A DNA stretch of 64,000 bases from a candidate division KSB1 bacterium (GTDB lineage: Bacteria; Zhuqueibacterota; Zhuqueibacteria; Zhuqueibacterales; Zhuqueibacteraceae). Numbering within the stretch: the first letter of the stretch is position 1; each line of letters opens with the position of its first letter. Position numbers and translations under genes: made by a program. The notes under the pieces were generated by a model that saw only the letters and a list, made by a program, of their open reading frames with translations, made no database searches and was not told the origin of the DNA. Shown in pieces: positions 53,394 to 61,466 of this stretch. The stretch lies in contig JAPDQB010000027.1 of NCBI GenBank assembly GCA_034506175.1, forward strand, positions 21,100-85,099. Reading direction: 5' to 3'.

Positions 53394-55087
53394 TTGCACC
53401 TGTACGGTTGCACCACTATCTGCATGATGCCGTTTTCCGCAGGGGGGAGAGGGAAGAAGAGCGCGCCGTTTTGGTTGGCGTTCACGCTGTACGTCTGGGC
53501 GACAACCTCCGCGCAGGCGTTTTCCAGCGGCTGAATGGTGTTCACCGTCACCGTGTACCCGCTGTTGGGGTTCAGTCCCTGCACTTCGAGATGGAAGAAC
53601 GGGAGCGCCGCGCCGTCGCGCTGGACGAGGACAATTTGGGTGGCCTCTCCCTGTCTCGCGGCGGCGAAGCGCACGCCCGAAACATCCACATCCCCTTTGC
53701 CTGCAAATGCGGCGGAGACAAAATTCCCGTCGCGCAGGTCGCTGATGAAGTAGAGCGCATGATAGGTTGCCCGCAGGCACTCGATTTCGGAGGGCGGGAT
53801 GTTGCAAGGGTAGTTCGAGTCGCCCAAATACATCCAGTCATGGATGGTGGAGACAAGCGAGTTGTAAGGAAACCCACAGCGATAATCAGGGAACGCGGGA
53901 CCATCGAAATTCCACGTGTAATAATACGCGGATTGGATGCGACGTTCCGCGCCGACTTCCAGCATGTCAATGATCATGGCGGCGAGATGCGCGGCTTCTT
54001 TCAGCACGCGCGCCTCGTCGGGCATCGAGCCGTCTCCGGCTTCAAAATTGCCGAACGTGCCGTTCCAGCCATCAATGTACTGCGGGATGTTTTCTGGATA
54101 CCCCAAATCGCGCAAGACGCCGCGAATGTGTTCCGCGCCTTCGAGCAGGCGGTTCGGACCGTAGCCGTCAAGTCCATACCAGTAGTAGCCCTGCCAGCCG
54201 ACGGCGGAGGGGACAAAGTTCGGGTCGAGGCGCTTGAGCGCTTCGAGCCAGTCTTCCAGGCCGAGGGCGTAAGGGTTCTGCTGCAAGTCGCGCGTGTGTT
54301 CGCGCGAGTATGTGCCTGTGACCGCGCCCGCCAGTTTCACCCGCGGCAGATGTTCCTGCAAGGCGTTTTGGGTGAGGATGTAAAATTCCGCGTAGTCGTC
54401 GGCGCGCGCCTGCGCGGTTTCGGCGGTGTCGTCATAGAGCGGGCGGTCTTTGCCATAGAAGAGGTTTTCATATTCGGTGAAGAAAAAGATGAGCGGTTCG
54501 TTCCAGCCGAGTTCGGCGAGGTAGGCGCCCGTCTCGCGCATGACGGCGCTCCATTCGTCCGAGTTGGCGGGAGACATTGCCATCCAGTTCGGACTAGCGG
54601 GATTGTAGGACAGCGTTCTGGGCATCACGCCCAAGCCGAGGGTTGGGTAGAGTTCTTCGCCGAGAGTCTCAGCCCAGTTTCGACGGAACGACTCGAACTC
54701 ATCTGTGCACAGCCATAGATCGCCGTTCGGTCCCAGCGGGCCGCGCGCGCCGCCCGCGCAGGCGGCTGGCGATTCTGCCGCGCGAATGACTTGAAGCCCG
54801 CCTTCGGGCCAATAGTATTCGTCGTTTATCAGTTGCGCAGCGTCGGTTCGGAGCCGCAGGTCTTTCCATGCCTGCGCTTCGAAGGCGTTGTTGCGATCCC
54901 AAGGAGTACCCTGCACGGCGATGAAATCCGCGATGATGCCTGCGCTGCCCAGTTCGGCGTTGCGGTCCACCACGAGGCGGAACACGTTGGCAGGCGGTTC
55001 GACAGTCGGTACTGTTCGATTGCCTGAACAGGCGTTAGTGGAGATTACGAGAATCAATATCCCAATTGCGACACGCTTGATTATCAT
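53369..55087 (-). CDS. Cassette-encoded exported glycoside hydrolase-like lipoprotein
   Basis: From ATG 55087 the 572-residue product has a lipoprotein signal (VISTNAC, Cys 20). A TIM-barrel-like domain follows, with FFFTEYENLFYG, LAGAVTGTYSR and AVGWQGYYWYG. A beta-sandwich with VQGLNPNSGYTVTVNTIQPLE sits near the end. It resembles GH39-like/xylosidase-like barrels, but catalytic residues cannot be pinned down. It shares a cassette (attC 52336 and 55118) with a truncated GH99-like gene, so both may act on extracellular sugars. Confidence 0.65.
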   Translation of the reverse strand: MIIKRVAIGILILVISTNACSGNRTVPTVEPPANVFRLVVDRNAELGSAGIIADFIAVQGTPWDRNNAFEAQAWKDLRLRTDAAQLINDEYYWPEGGLQVIRAAESPAACAGGARGPLGPNGDLWLCTDEFESFRRNWAETLGEELYPTLGLGVMPRTLSYNPASPNWMAMSPANSDEWSAVMRETGAYLAELGWNEPLIFFFTEYENLFYGKDRPLYDDTAETAQARADDYAEFYILTQNALQEHLPRVKLAGAVTGTYSREHTRDLQQNPYALGLEDWLEALKRLDPNFVPSAVGWQGYYWYGLDGYGPNRLLEGAEHIRGVLRDLGYPENIPQYIDGWNGTFGNFEAGDGSMPDEARVLKEAAHLAAMIIDMLEVGAERRIQSAYYYTWNFDGPAFPDYRCGFPYNSLVSTIHDWMYLGDSNYPCNIPPSEIECLRATYHALYFISDLRDGNFVSAAFAGKGDVDVSGVRFAAARQGEATQIVLVQRDGAALPFFHLEVQGLNPNSGYTVTVNTIQPLENACAEVVAQTYSVNANQNGALFFPLPPAENGIMQIVVQPYRCKWRPIRRR

Positions 55088-55117
55088 TTCAAACTCCAAC
55101 TGCACAAAGGATTTAGC

Positions 55118-55192
55118 GCCCAACGGCAAGGTTCAGGTGCGGCCAGCCGAGCGCCGCGAGGCGCAGCCGTCACCTGCAACCGCGAGTTGGGC
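55118..55192 (-). other. attC site
   Basis: A 75-base site with GCCCAAC at 55118-55124 and GTTGGGC at 55186-55192. CAGGTG and CACCTG form the outer stem with an extrahelical A. Confidence 0.88.
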
Positions 55193-55212
55193 GGCATTGG
55201 GGCGTGTTCGTT

Positions 55213-56052
55213 TCATTGTTCCCAAGAGACCAGAACATCTGCCACTGTGGGATGAACATTCGCTTGTAAGTGTGCGGCAAGTTGTTCGTCTGTAAGGCTC
55301 TCGCTCGACTGCACAATTGCTCCGAATAAGCGGCACAACGCTTCTATTCCAGCGCTATCATAAATTCGCTGAGCGGCAACATGTAGCCTGCACTGATACC
55401 AAGCGAAATTAGGCGGTTCCATTTCCCCATATAGCCGCTCAAAATCTGCCAGACGGGTATGTGTCAGATGGCGATAACCAAGAGTGATTATCCCCTGCGG
55501 ATACACCGTCAAATGCTCCGTCTCGGCGGCTTCTTTGTTTACCACATAGGCATGTAAACAGAGATTGCAGAAGAGTTCAATCAACCAACGGCGCGGTAGA
55601 TGAAAATCCACAGTATTGGTTGCCTGGTTAATAAACAGATGCGCCATTTCGTGGAGAGCTAGTAAATCCATGAACGCAGCAACGCTGACTGAACCATCGG
55701 CCTGGCCGTATACTCGGCGAAGGGAGCGAGCGGTATCGGGCGGTAGATACTCCATTGGCGGCACAATCATTTTCCACATCTCGCCCTCTTGACCTGCGAT
55801 GACGAGCGTGTTCATATCAACGTAATGGGGCATTCCGAATATGGGGTAACTTGCATATTTTGCCCAGTGTTCGGGTGTAAGAATAAGCGCAACCACCTTG
55901 GCGCGTTGATTGAGTATGTCATGGAAGAAATGATACGCCCGCTCACAGCGTGCCGCAATAGTCTGAGCACGAGCTTCAATCCCTCGGCTCGCATAGACGG
56001 GGAAAGAATAGCCTGCCAGTTCAACAAGGCTAGAGTATCTATTCTGTGTCAT
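55213..56052 (-). CDS. Cassette-encoded HExxH metallopeptidase-like protein
   Basis: The 279-residue protein has ALHEMAHLF with HExxH at 134-138, followed by RRWLIELFCNLC, where Glu 159 is in the position of a gluzincin third ligand. No signal peptide is seen, so it may be cytoplasmic. The rest is helical and unrecognised. It is in a cassette between attC at 55118 and 56094. A peptidase or other zinc hydrolase role is inferred from motif. Confidence 0.65.
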   Translation of the reverse strand: MTQNRYSSLVELAGYSFPVYASRGIEARAQTIAARCERAYHFFHDILNQRAKVVALILTPEHWAKYASYPIFGMPHYVDMNTLVIAGQEGEMWKMIVPPMEYLPPDTARSLRRVYGQADGSVSVAAFMDLLALHEMAHLFINQATNTVDFHLPRRWLIELFCNLCLHAYVVNKEAAETEHLTVYPQGIITLGYRHLTHTRLADFERLYGEMEPPNFAWYQCRLHVAAQRIYDSAGIEALCRLFGAIVQSSESLTDEQLAAHLQANVHPTVADVLVSWEQ

Positions 56053-56093
56053 TGTGTTTACTCCTTTCCGATGACTGGGATAAGACGACAGCC

Positions 56094-56168
56094 GCCTAAC
56101 GTGGCGGTTCAGGTGCGGCCAGCCGAGCGCCGCGAGGCGCCGCCGTCACCTGCAACCGCGAGTTAGGC
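56094..56168 (-). other. attC site
   Basis: A 75-base site with GCCTAAC at 56094-56100 and GTTAGGC at 56162-56168. It is closely similar in stem sequence to the site at 55118. Confidence 0.88.
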
Positions 56169-56262
56169 AGGACGAACGCTCCCCGCGCGCGCCGCGCTCA
56201 CTCCCCCGCCCAACCCGCCGTGACGCAACCCGGCATACCGCGACATCTCCCGCCGGAGCCAG

Positions 56263-56403
56263 CTACGCGCCAGGCGACTCAACCCGCCAGCCCGCCCAGG
56301 TGACGCCTGACCACGCGCCAGCCGCTCTCACCAGACGTTCGGCGGTGGCGCGGCCGATGCCGCTGGAACAACCCGTTATTAGAACCGTTTTCGATGTGGC
56401 CAT
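56263..56403 (-). pseudogene. 5' fragment of a short-chain dehydrogenase gene
   Basis: The frame from ATG 56403 encodes the Rossmann start MATSKTVLITGCSSGIG and continues to AERLVRA. After about residue 27 the sequence diverges from the intact copy at 57977-58828, and the frame soon ends at 56263. It is part of the duplicated segment 56330-56837. Confidence 0.75.
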
Positions 56404-56837
56404 AGTCTTCGTCCCGTTTCAACTGTGAAGGTGTTGTTTCAGGTGCTCCAGCGTAGCCGCCTCGCAGCGCGGGCAGGCCTTGAATGGCGGCTGGTAGATC
56501 AGGAAACCAATGGCGGTGATGCCGACGATGGCGGTCACGATGGCGAACCAGGGACCAGCAGGCAGTGCAAGTCCAAGCAGCCCGACCATCGCCCAGGCCA
56601 AGGCGGCAAGACCCATGGTCCACGAACCCAAGGTGCATACGAGACATTTCTTCATGACGAATGCTCCAAGCTTCCGATAGATAGGCCAGCCGTCGGGTAC
56701 GCGCAACTCAGGCGAGAATGGCGCGGCCGATTACTTTGTAACACCTGAACAACCTGCGAAGAGGATTATCGTCGCAATACATCGCTGCTTGTTCAGGGCG
56801 GGCCTCTCAGCCTCCTACGTGAATGACGCCCAACACC
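56330..56837. repeat. 508-base direct duplication of 58755-59262
   Basis: This segment is repeated, apparently without a difference, 2425 bases further on at 58755-59262. It holds the start of a dehydrogenase gene and a complete 78-residue protein gene. One boundary lies exactly at the attC box at 56828-56834, where the cassette recombination point is; the other lies inside the dehydrogenase gene. Confidence 0.9.
56419..56655 (-). CDS. Small membrane protein with two CxxC pairs (duplicate copy)
   Basis: From ATG 56655 (TTGGAGC upstream) the 78-residue protein starts MKKCLVC. Two hydrophobic spans follow (WTMGLAALAWAMVGLLGLAL and WFAIVTAIVGITAIGFLIY), then FKACPRCEA near the end. The two CxxC pairs could bind metal or a redox partner. 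It is identical to the protein at 58844-59080. Function is unknown. Confidence 0.7.
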   Translation of the reverse strand: MKKCLVCTLGSWTMGLAALAWAMVGLLGLALPAGPWFAIVTAIVGITAIGFLIYQPPFKACPRCEAATLEHLKQHLHS

Positions 56838-56919
56838 GTTGTTCAGCGGCGGGACATTGCGAGCACGGTCTTGAAAATTATGCCACCGGTGTCCCGTCCG
56901 CTGCAACACGGCGTTAGAA
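56828..56919 (-). other. attC site
   Basis: A 92-base site with GCCCAAC at 56828-56834 and GTTAGAA at 56913-56919. It has the CAGCGG/CCGCTG stem and a long central arm. Confidence 0.75.
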
Positions 56920-57222
56920 AAGATAGCTTGCATTTACCACGATTTTATTCTCGAATTCAAGTACAGTTTTTGTTTCTTTCCGACACTGCTTTTTGCTCTT
57001 TCACGCTTTGTTTTCTTAGCCTGTTTTTATTTTCTCCGAATCACTTTCTCGTTCGGCGCTTCATCATATTTTATTTTTCCGAGTTGCTTTATTGTCTGTT
57101 TTTTCATGATACTTTGTTGCTTGCGGCTTTTAAAATGGGGGTGAAAAGCGTTCGTACTGTCACGATATTTTCGTATTCACCACGATGCCCATCTTTTGTC
57201 GCTTCACGATATTTTCGTGGAT
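56920..57222 (-). other. Gene-free AT-rich cassette end
   Basis: About 300 bases of AT-rich sequence lie between the attC at 56828 and the gene at 57223. It has two copies of CACGATATTTTCGT (near 57163 and 57206), each with ACGA/TCGT ends that form a small hairpin. No gene is supported. Confidence 0.5.
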
Positions 57223-57738
57223 CTACCAACCAAGCCAGATTGCCAAAAATGCGAAAATCCAGCCCGCTAGAGCTGTTCCATAGATGAGATTTATTGCGAC
57301 ATCATGCTTTATCAGTTTGTTGGATGGTTTAAGTCGGCCACGAAATTGCCCTGTATCAACACCTAACTCTTCTTCAATCTTTCGCCCTCGGCTGATCAAG
57401 TCGTCATATAATTGAGAGTTTCGTCGTTCATACACAAAAAGTGCAAATGTTACCAAGAGGCCAAATAAAGCAATCACAGTTTTAGCGATTGTCGATAATG
57501 CCGCTGCTGGATTATCTTTGGATAGCAAGCCTATCAGGATAGCTAGAGATACCGACGGAACAAAACCAAGCAGCTTGAAACGGGTATCCATCAATTCGCG
57601 CCAACTACTACATACCTCGCCGTAAAGCATTTTTAATATTTCCTGAGCATCCTGTTGCGATTGTGCTCGTAATTCATCCAAGAGTGTTGGTAACGGCGAA
57701 GATTGATAATGGCGATTATCTCGTGGATTGGTACTCAT
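57223..57738 (-). CDS. Cassette-encoded membrane protein
   Basis: The 171-residue protein has three hydrophobic segments (FVPSVSLAILIGLL, TVIALFGLLVTFALFVY and the final LIYGTALAGWIFAFLAIWLGW). They are separated by a charged helical stretch, YERRNSQLYDDLISRGRKIEEELG. The shape resembles small membrane effectors of defence systems (SLATT-like), but this is only a guess from layout. It lies in a cassette between attC at 56828 and 57816. Confidence 0.65.
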   Translation of the reverse strand: MSTNPRDNRHYQSSPLPTLLDELRAQSQQDAQEILKMLYGEVCSSWRELMDTRFKLLGFVPSVSLAILIGLLSKDNPAAALSTIAKTVIALFGLLVTFALFVYERRNSQLYDDLISRGRKIEEELGVDTGQFRGRLKPSNKLIKHDVAINLIYGTALAGWIFAFLAIWLGW

Positions 57739-57815
57739 TGCTTAATACTCCATCAATCACTCCAAATTTACATCAGAACTTTTATCTTTGCAACGAACTT
57801 CTGTCGATCTCAAAA

Positions 57816-57878
57816 TTCTAACGTTCCGGTTCAGCGGCGGGCCGCGCAGCGGACCGTCCGCTGCAACCGGTTTTGGGC
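57816..57878 (-). other. attC site
   Basis: A 63-base site with TTCTAAC at 57816-57822 and TTTGGGC at 57872-57878. It has the CAGCGG/CCGCTG stem with an extrahelical A. The second box is slightly off consensus. Confidence 0.8.
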
Positions 57879-57976
57879 GGCTCTCCCACCGCGGCAATAC
57901 GGCTTACATTCTGTTTGCAGGTCGGGCCACATGCCGGCATTCGCTTCCCGTTCCACGCCGCGAGAGAACGATACCG

Positions 57977-58828
57977 CTACGTGCGTCCTGGCTGCGGGAA
58001 ATTGCCGCGCAAGAACTTGTCCCACATGGCATCGCTCATCAGCGCGCGCTGGGTGAGCAGCAGCGTCGCCGAGGCCGTGACGGTGTAACGTGCCCTGGGC
58101 CTGGCTGCGGTGATCGCCTTCTCGATTTTCGCGGCGACGTCCCCTGGTCCGCCGCCGAGTTTGGCCAGCGGCCCTTTCTCGTAAACATCCTTTGTGGACT
58201 TGAGCACCGCGGCGTTGAAGGCTCCGTAGGGACCGTCGGTGGCAATGCCCTGCATGCCGGACTCGACCGCCTGCGCGAACCCGGTGCGGATCAGGCCGGG
58301 CTCGATCAGGATCACGTCGACGCCAAAACCCTTGACCTCGAAGCGCAGTGCGTCGCTGATCGCCTCCACCGCGTACTTGGTGGCGTGGTAGATCCCGCCG
58401 CCCGGGAAGGTCAGCTTGCCGCCCATCGAGCTGACATTGACGATCCTGCCGGACCGCTGTTTGCGCATGCCGGGCAGCACGAGCTGGCACATGCGGATCA
58501 GACCGAAGACGTTGGTCTCGAACTGCTTGCGGATGCGGTCCATCGGCACGGACTCGACCGCGCCGGACTGGCTGTAACCGGCGTTGTTGATCAGCACGCC
58601 GACGGCGCCGGCTTCGTTCTCCACGGTCTCGACCGCGGTTTTCATCGAGCCTTCGTCGTTGACGTCCAGCGCCAGTGTGCGGCAGCCCAGTTCCTGCAAG
58701 GGGTGCAGGCTCTCGGGCTTGCGTGCAGTGGCATAGACGCTCCAGCCGGCGCGCACCAGACGTTCGGCGGTGGCGCGGCCGATGCCGCTGGAACAACCCG
58801 TTATTAGAACCGTTTTCGATGTGGCCAT
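57977..58828 (-). CDS. Cassette-encoded short-chain dehydrogenase/reductase
   Basis: The 283-residue SDR has TGCSSGIG at 10-17 (NAD(P)-binding), NNAG at 81-84, Ser 133 and YHATK with Tyr 147 and Lys 151. The family's usual active site is complete. It is downstream of the small membrane protein gene at 58844 by 15 bases and shares its cassette. The substrate is unknown. A truncated copy of its start lies at 56263-56403. Confidence 0.9.
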   Translation of the reverse strand: MATSKTVLITGCSSGIGRATAERLVRAGWSVYATARKPESLHPLQELGCRTLALDVNDEGSMKTAVETVENEAGAVGVLINNAGYSQSGAVESVPMDRIRKQFETNVFGLIRMCQLVLPGMRKQRSGRIVNVSSMGGKLTFPGGGIYHATKYAVEAISDALRFEVKGFGVDVILIEPGLIRTGFAQAVESGMQGIATDGPYGAFNAAVLKSTKDVYEKGPLAKLGGGPGDVAAKIEKAITAARPRARYTVTASATLLLTQRALMSDAMWDKFLRGNFPQPGRT

Positions 58829-58843
58829 AGTCTTCGTCCCGTT

Positions 58844-59080
58844 TCAACTGTGAAGGTGTTGTTTCAGGTGCTCCAGCGTAGCCGCCTCGCAGCGCGGGCA
58901 GGCCTTGAATGGCGGCTGGTAGATCAGGAAACCAATGGCGGTGATGCCGACGATGGCGGTCACGATGGCGAACCAGGGACCAGCAGGCAGTGCAAGTCCA
59001 AGCAGCCCGACCATCGCCCAGGCCAAGGCGGCAAGACCCATGGTCCACGAACCCAAGGTGCATACGAGACATTTCTTCAT
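58844..59080 (-). CDS. Small membrane protein with two CxxC pairs
   Basis: This is the original or the copy of the 78-residue protein described at 56419: MKKCLVC, two membrane spans and CPRC. Here it lies in a two-gene cassette with the intact SDR gene 15 bases downstream. It follows attC 59253 on its 5' side. Function is unknown. Confidence 0.7.
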   Translation of the reverse strand: MKKCLVCTLGSWTMGLAALAWAMVGLLGLALPAGPWFAIVTAIVGITAIGFLIYQPPFKACPRCEAATLEHLKQHLHS

Positions 59081-59252
59081 GACGAATGCTCCAAGCTTCC
59101 GATAGATAGGCCAGCCGTCGGGTACGCGCAACTCAGGCGAGAATGGCGCGGCCGATTACTTTGTAACACCTGAACAACCTGCGAAGAGGATTATCGTCGC
59201 AATACATCGCTGCTTGTTCAGGGCGGGCCTCTCAGCCTCCTACGTGAATGAC

Positions 59253-59394
59253 GCCCAACACCAGTTTCACCGGCTGCGGGGCATAGAGAAAGCCTGATCG
59301 AAGGACAGCCGTTGGAATTACCACTTCATGAAATTCATGCTCTGCCCCGCAGTCCGGTGGAAACTGTGTTGCACGAATTCTTATCTCGTTAGCC
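59253..59394 (-). other. attC site, long
   Basis: The boxes GCCCAAC at 59253-59259 and GTTAGCC at 59388-59394 flank a long stem. On the minus strand CACCGG and CCGGTG pair with an extrahelical A, next to CTGCGGGG and CCCCGCAG. The GTTAGCC box contains the stop codon of the DUF3800 gene. The 24 bases 59371-59394 are shared with two other cassette ends. Confidence 0.85.
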
Positions 59395-60117
59395 GCCTTT
59401 CTCTTTTAGACTGAATATCGTCATCTTTTTAATTTTATCAATCAAATACCATGACGATTGCAATTTTTTCAGTTTTCCATTTTTTGCAATTTGCTCAGGT
59501 GTCAAGTTCTCAAATAAATCAATATCTCTAGTTATCGTTTCAATTCTGGACATTAGGTAGCCGATAATGTCTGAAAATAATACGCCAATAGTTTCGCAAT
59601 TAGAGTTTACCTGAATAACATCTTCAAATAGTTCGTACTTTCTGTCCGCAATGGCTGGCAATATTGCTTTCCGAAGTTCTGGAATTGAAATATCTGATCG
59701 ATAATCACAACTGACAGCAACTAAATTTTTCCCCTGTTTGCGACTGAAACTATACCTTCCAAGAATATCGTGGATGAGAAACGGCAAATGCTCTAAATAA
59801 TCCTGTTTATGGTTAGTTGATGACTTTCTGAAATAGGACAATTTCATCCTTGCGTTTTTAGTCGCTGTCGTTAGTTCAAGAATCTTTTCCGCGAGTTCTG
59901 TTCTTTTATCAATGTCAACTTCTATGCAACCCTTTTTTGCGGAAAACAAATATGAGCCTTTGAATTCGACATTGAAATCCCAGCCACCATCACGAAGGAT
60001 TTGTTGGGCTTCTCCCTTTATTTGCGGGTAAAAACTATGATGAATTGCGGTGCAAAACAATCCAAAATAATCTTTGTATTTTTCATCGCTAGTTTCATCA
60101 ACAAAAATGTTAATCAT
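59389..60117 (-). CDS. Cassette-encoded DUF3800 protein
   Basis: The 242-residue protein starts INIFVDETSDEKYKDYFGL, the DUF3800 entry with Asp 7, and contains IGVLFSDIIGYLMSR, matching its later part. The fold is RNase H-like, but no catalytic proof exists here. DUF3800 genes are frequent in mobile and defence contexts. The gene is AT-rich compared with its neighbours. Its TAA stop lies inside the attC box at 59388-59394. Confidence 0.85.
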   Translation of the reverse strand: MINIFVDETSDEKYKDYFGLFCTAIHHSFYPQIKGEAQQILRDGGWDFNVEFKGSYLFSAKKGCIEVDIDKRTELAEKILELTTATKNARMKLSYFRKSSTNHKQDYLEHLPFLIHDILGRYSFSRKQGKNLVAVSCDYRSDISIPELRKAILPAIADRKYELFEDVIQVNSNCETIGVLFSDIIGYLMSRIETITRDIDLFENLTPEQIAKNGKLKKLQSSWYLIDKIKKMTIFSLKEKGG

Positions 60118-60138
60118 TACCTTGTCCCTAAACGTGGC

Positions 60139-60264
60139 GGCTAACGGTTGGTTTTAGCGGCAGCGGCGGGGCGGGCAAGACTCCTTAGCCTACACTCAAC
60201 TCTGCTGGCTCGCGGCGCATACCCTCAGCGGCAAAGCCGCTGTCCGCTGCAAACGGTGTTGAAC
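60139..60264 (-). other. attC site next to the IS91 insertion
   Basis: A 126-base site with GGCTAAC at 60139-60145 and GTTGAAC at 60258-60264. Its end GAAC abuts the IS91 element that begins at 60265. Stem elements GCAGCGG and CCGCTGC are visible in the outer part. Confidence 0.75.
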
Positions 60265-60388
60265 TAAGGCGCTAGCGCGCCAGATTTTTTCCTGCCAGAA
60301 AAACTTGCCTCCTTTGAGCAGCGTTTAATTTAGTGCCAGTAAATCACGCTGTACTTCATGAATCACTATCACCCAAAGGAGGCATACC

Positions 60389-61441
60389 ATGTCTACCAAG
60401 ACACCCCAAGACGGAACTCCGTCCTGCCAACGAATTGCGCCGCCGCATGATCGAAGACATGCAGTGTGTCGGCATGTCCAAGGAGCGGCAACGACTGTAC
60501 GTTCGCGCCGTGCGCCAGCTTGCCGAGCATCACCACAAGCCGCCCGACAAAATCACCGATGAAGAACTACGCCAGTATCTTCTGCACCTCAAAACCGACA
60601 CGAAACGCTCGCGCTACAGCATCATCATCGCGCGCTGCGGCATCAAGTTCTTCTACGAGAGAACCCTCAAACGCAAATGGCCGCACGGCAACGCGGTTCG
60701 GCCACCCAGCCAACTGCGCCGCCGCATGATCGAAGACTTGCAGCTTGCCGGCATGTCGGAGCGTAACCAACAAATGTACGTGCGCGCCGTGCGTCTGCTC
60801 GCCGAGCATTACAACAAACCACCGGATCAAATCACCGAAGAAGAACTGCGCCGCTATTTCCTGCACATCAAGAACGACAAAAAGCGGTCGCGCGCCGGCA
60901 TCAACATCGCGCTCTGTGGCATCAAATTCTTCTACGAGAAAACGCTCAAATGCCGATGGCCCATTTTCAACGTCGTCCGGCCACACGCCGAAAAGAAATT
61001 GCCGGTGATTCTCAGCCCTTTGGAAAACCCATCGCAATCCCACGTGGATTTTTCCAGCGCCGGGACGCGGCGATATTCACCCCGTGAGATACTATTATGC
61101 TTAAGGAGTCCTTAATCAGTGTTATAATTATCTCACGGGGTGAATCGTGCCACCGCCACCACGCCGATGCCGTATTGCAACGTCCAAGACGCCTTTCCTC
61201 TGGCCTTGCGCGAAACCGGTATCAATAAAAAAGCCACGGTTCACACCCTGCGCCATTCTGGAGTTTACCCCGCGCTCTTTGCGGGGCCACCCATCTTCTC
61301 GAAGCCGGTGTCAATCTCCGCCAGATTCAAGAGAACCTCGGCCACAACTCGCCCCAGACCACCGCTCTGTATACGCACCTCACCGAGCAGGCGTTCCGGC
61401 AAACCAAAGACGTGATCAACAAACTCAAGGAGGATCTGTGA
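60389..61441 (+). pseudogene. Tyrosine recombinase of IS91 element, duplicated N-domain, broken
   Basis: From ATG 60389 (GGAGG upstream) the frame is lost by an extra C in CCCC at about 60404. Beyond that it encodes two copies of the SAM-like N-terminal domain (starting ELRRRMIED and QLRRRMIED). The rest of the catalytic domain is damaged. TWIFPAPGRGDIH and ATATTPMPYCNVQDAF are interrupted by the palindromic insertion at 61075-61145. The HTLRHS...H-type active site (61245-61262) is interrupted by about 25 bases, followed by [23 protein letters not shown] (other frame) and the end near 61441. The original would be XerC/D-like. Confidence 0.8.
61075..61145. repeat. Short palindromic element 1
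   Basis: Arms ATTCACCCCGTGAGATA (61075-61091) and TATCTCACGGGGTGAAT (61129-61145) are perfect 17-base complements around a 37-base centre. It interrupts the recombinase gene. The second copy at 62315 shares the CCCCGTGAGATA core in its arms but has a different centre. Confidence 0.85.
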
Positions 61442-61466
61442 GCGCAACAATGAACATCATCTTGAA

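Noticed and set aside
53408..54718. A long plus-strand open frame across the glycoside hydrolase-like gene
   Set aside because: Antisense shadow of a gene with signal peptide and barrel motifs.
60389..61441. The tyrosine recombinase as the integron integrase
   Set aside because: It is upstream of an IS91 transposase in one element, has a duplicated N-domain and shows no integron-integrase-specific feature. The gene is broken as well.
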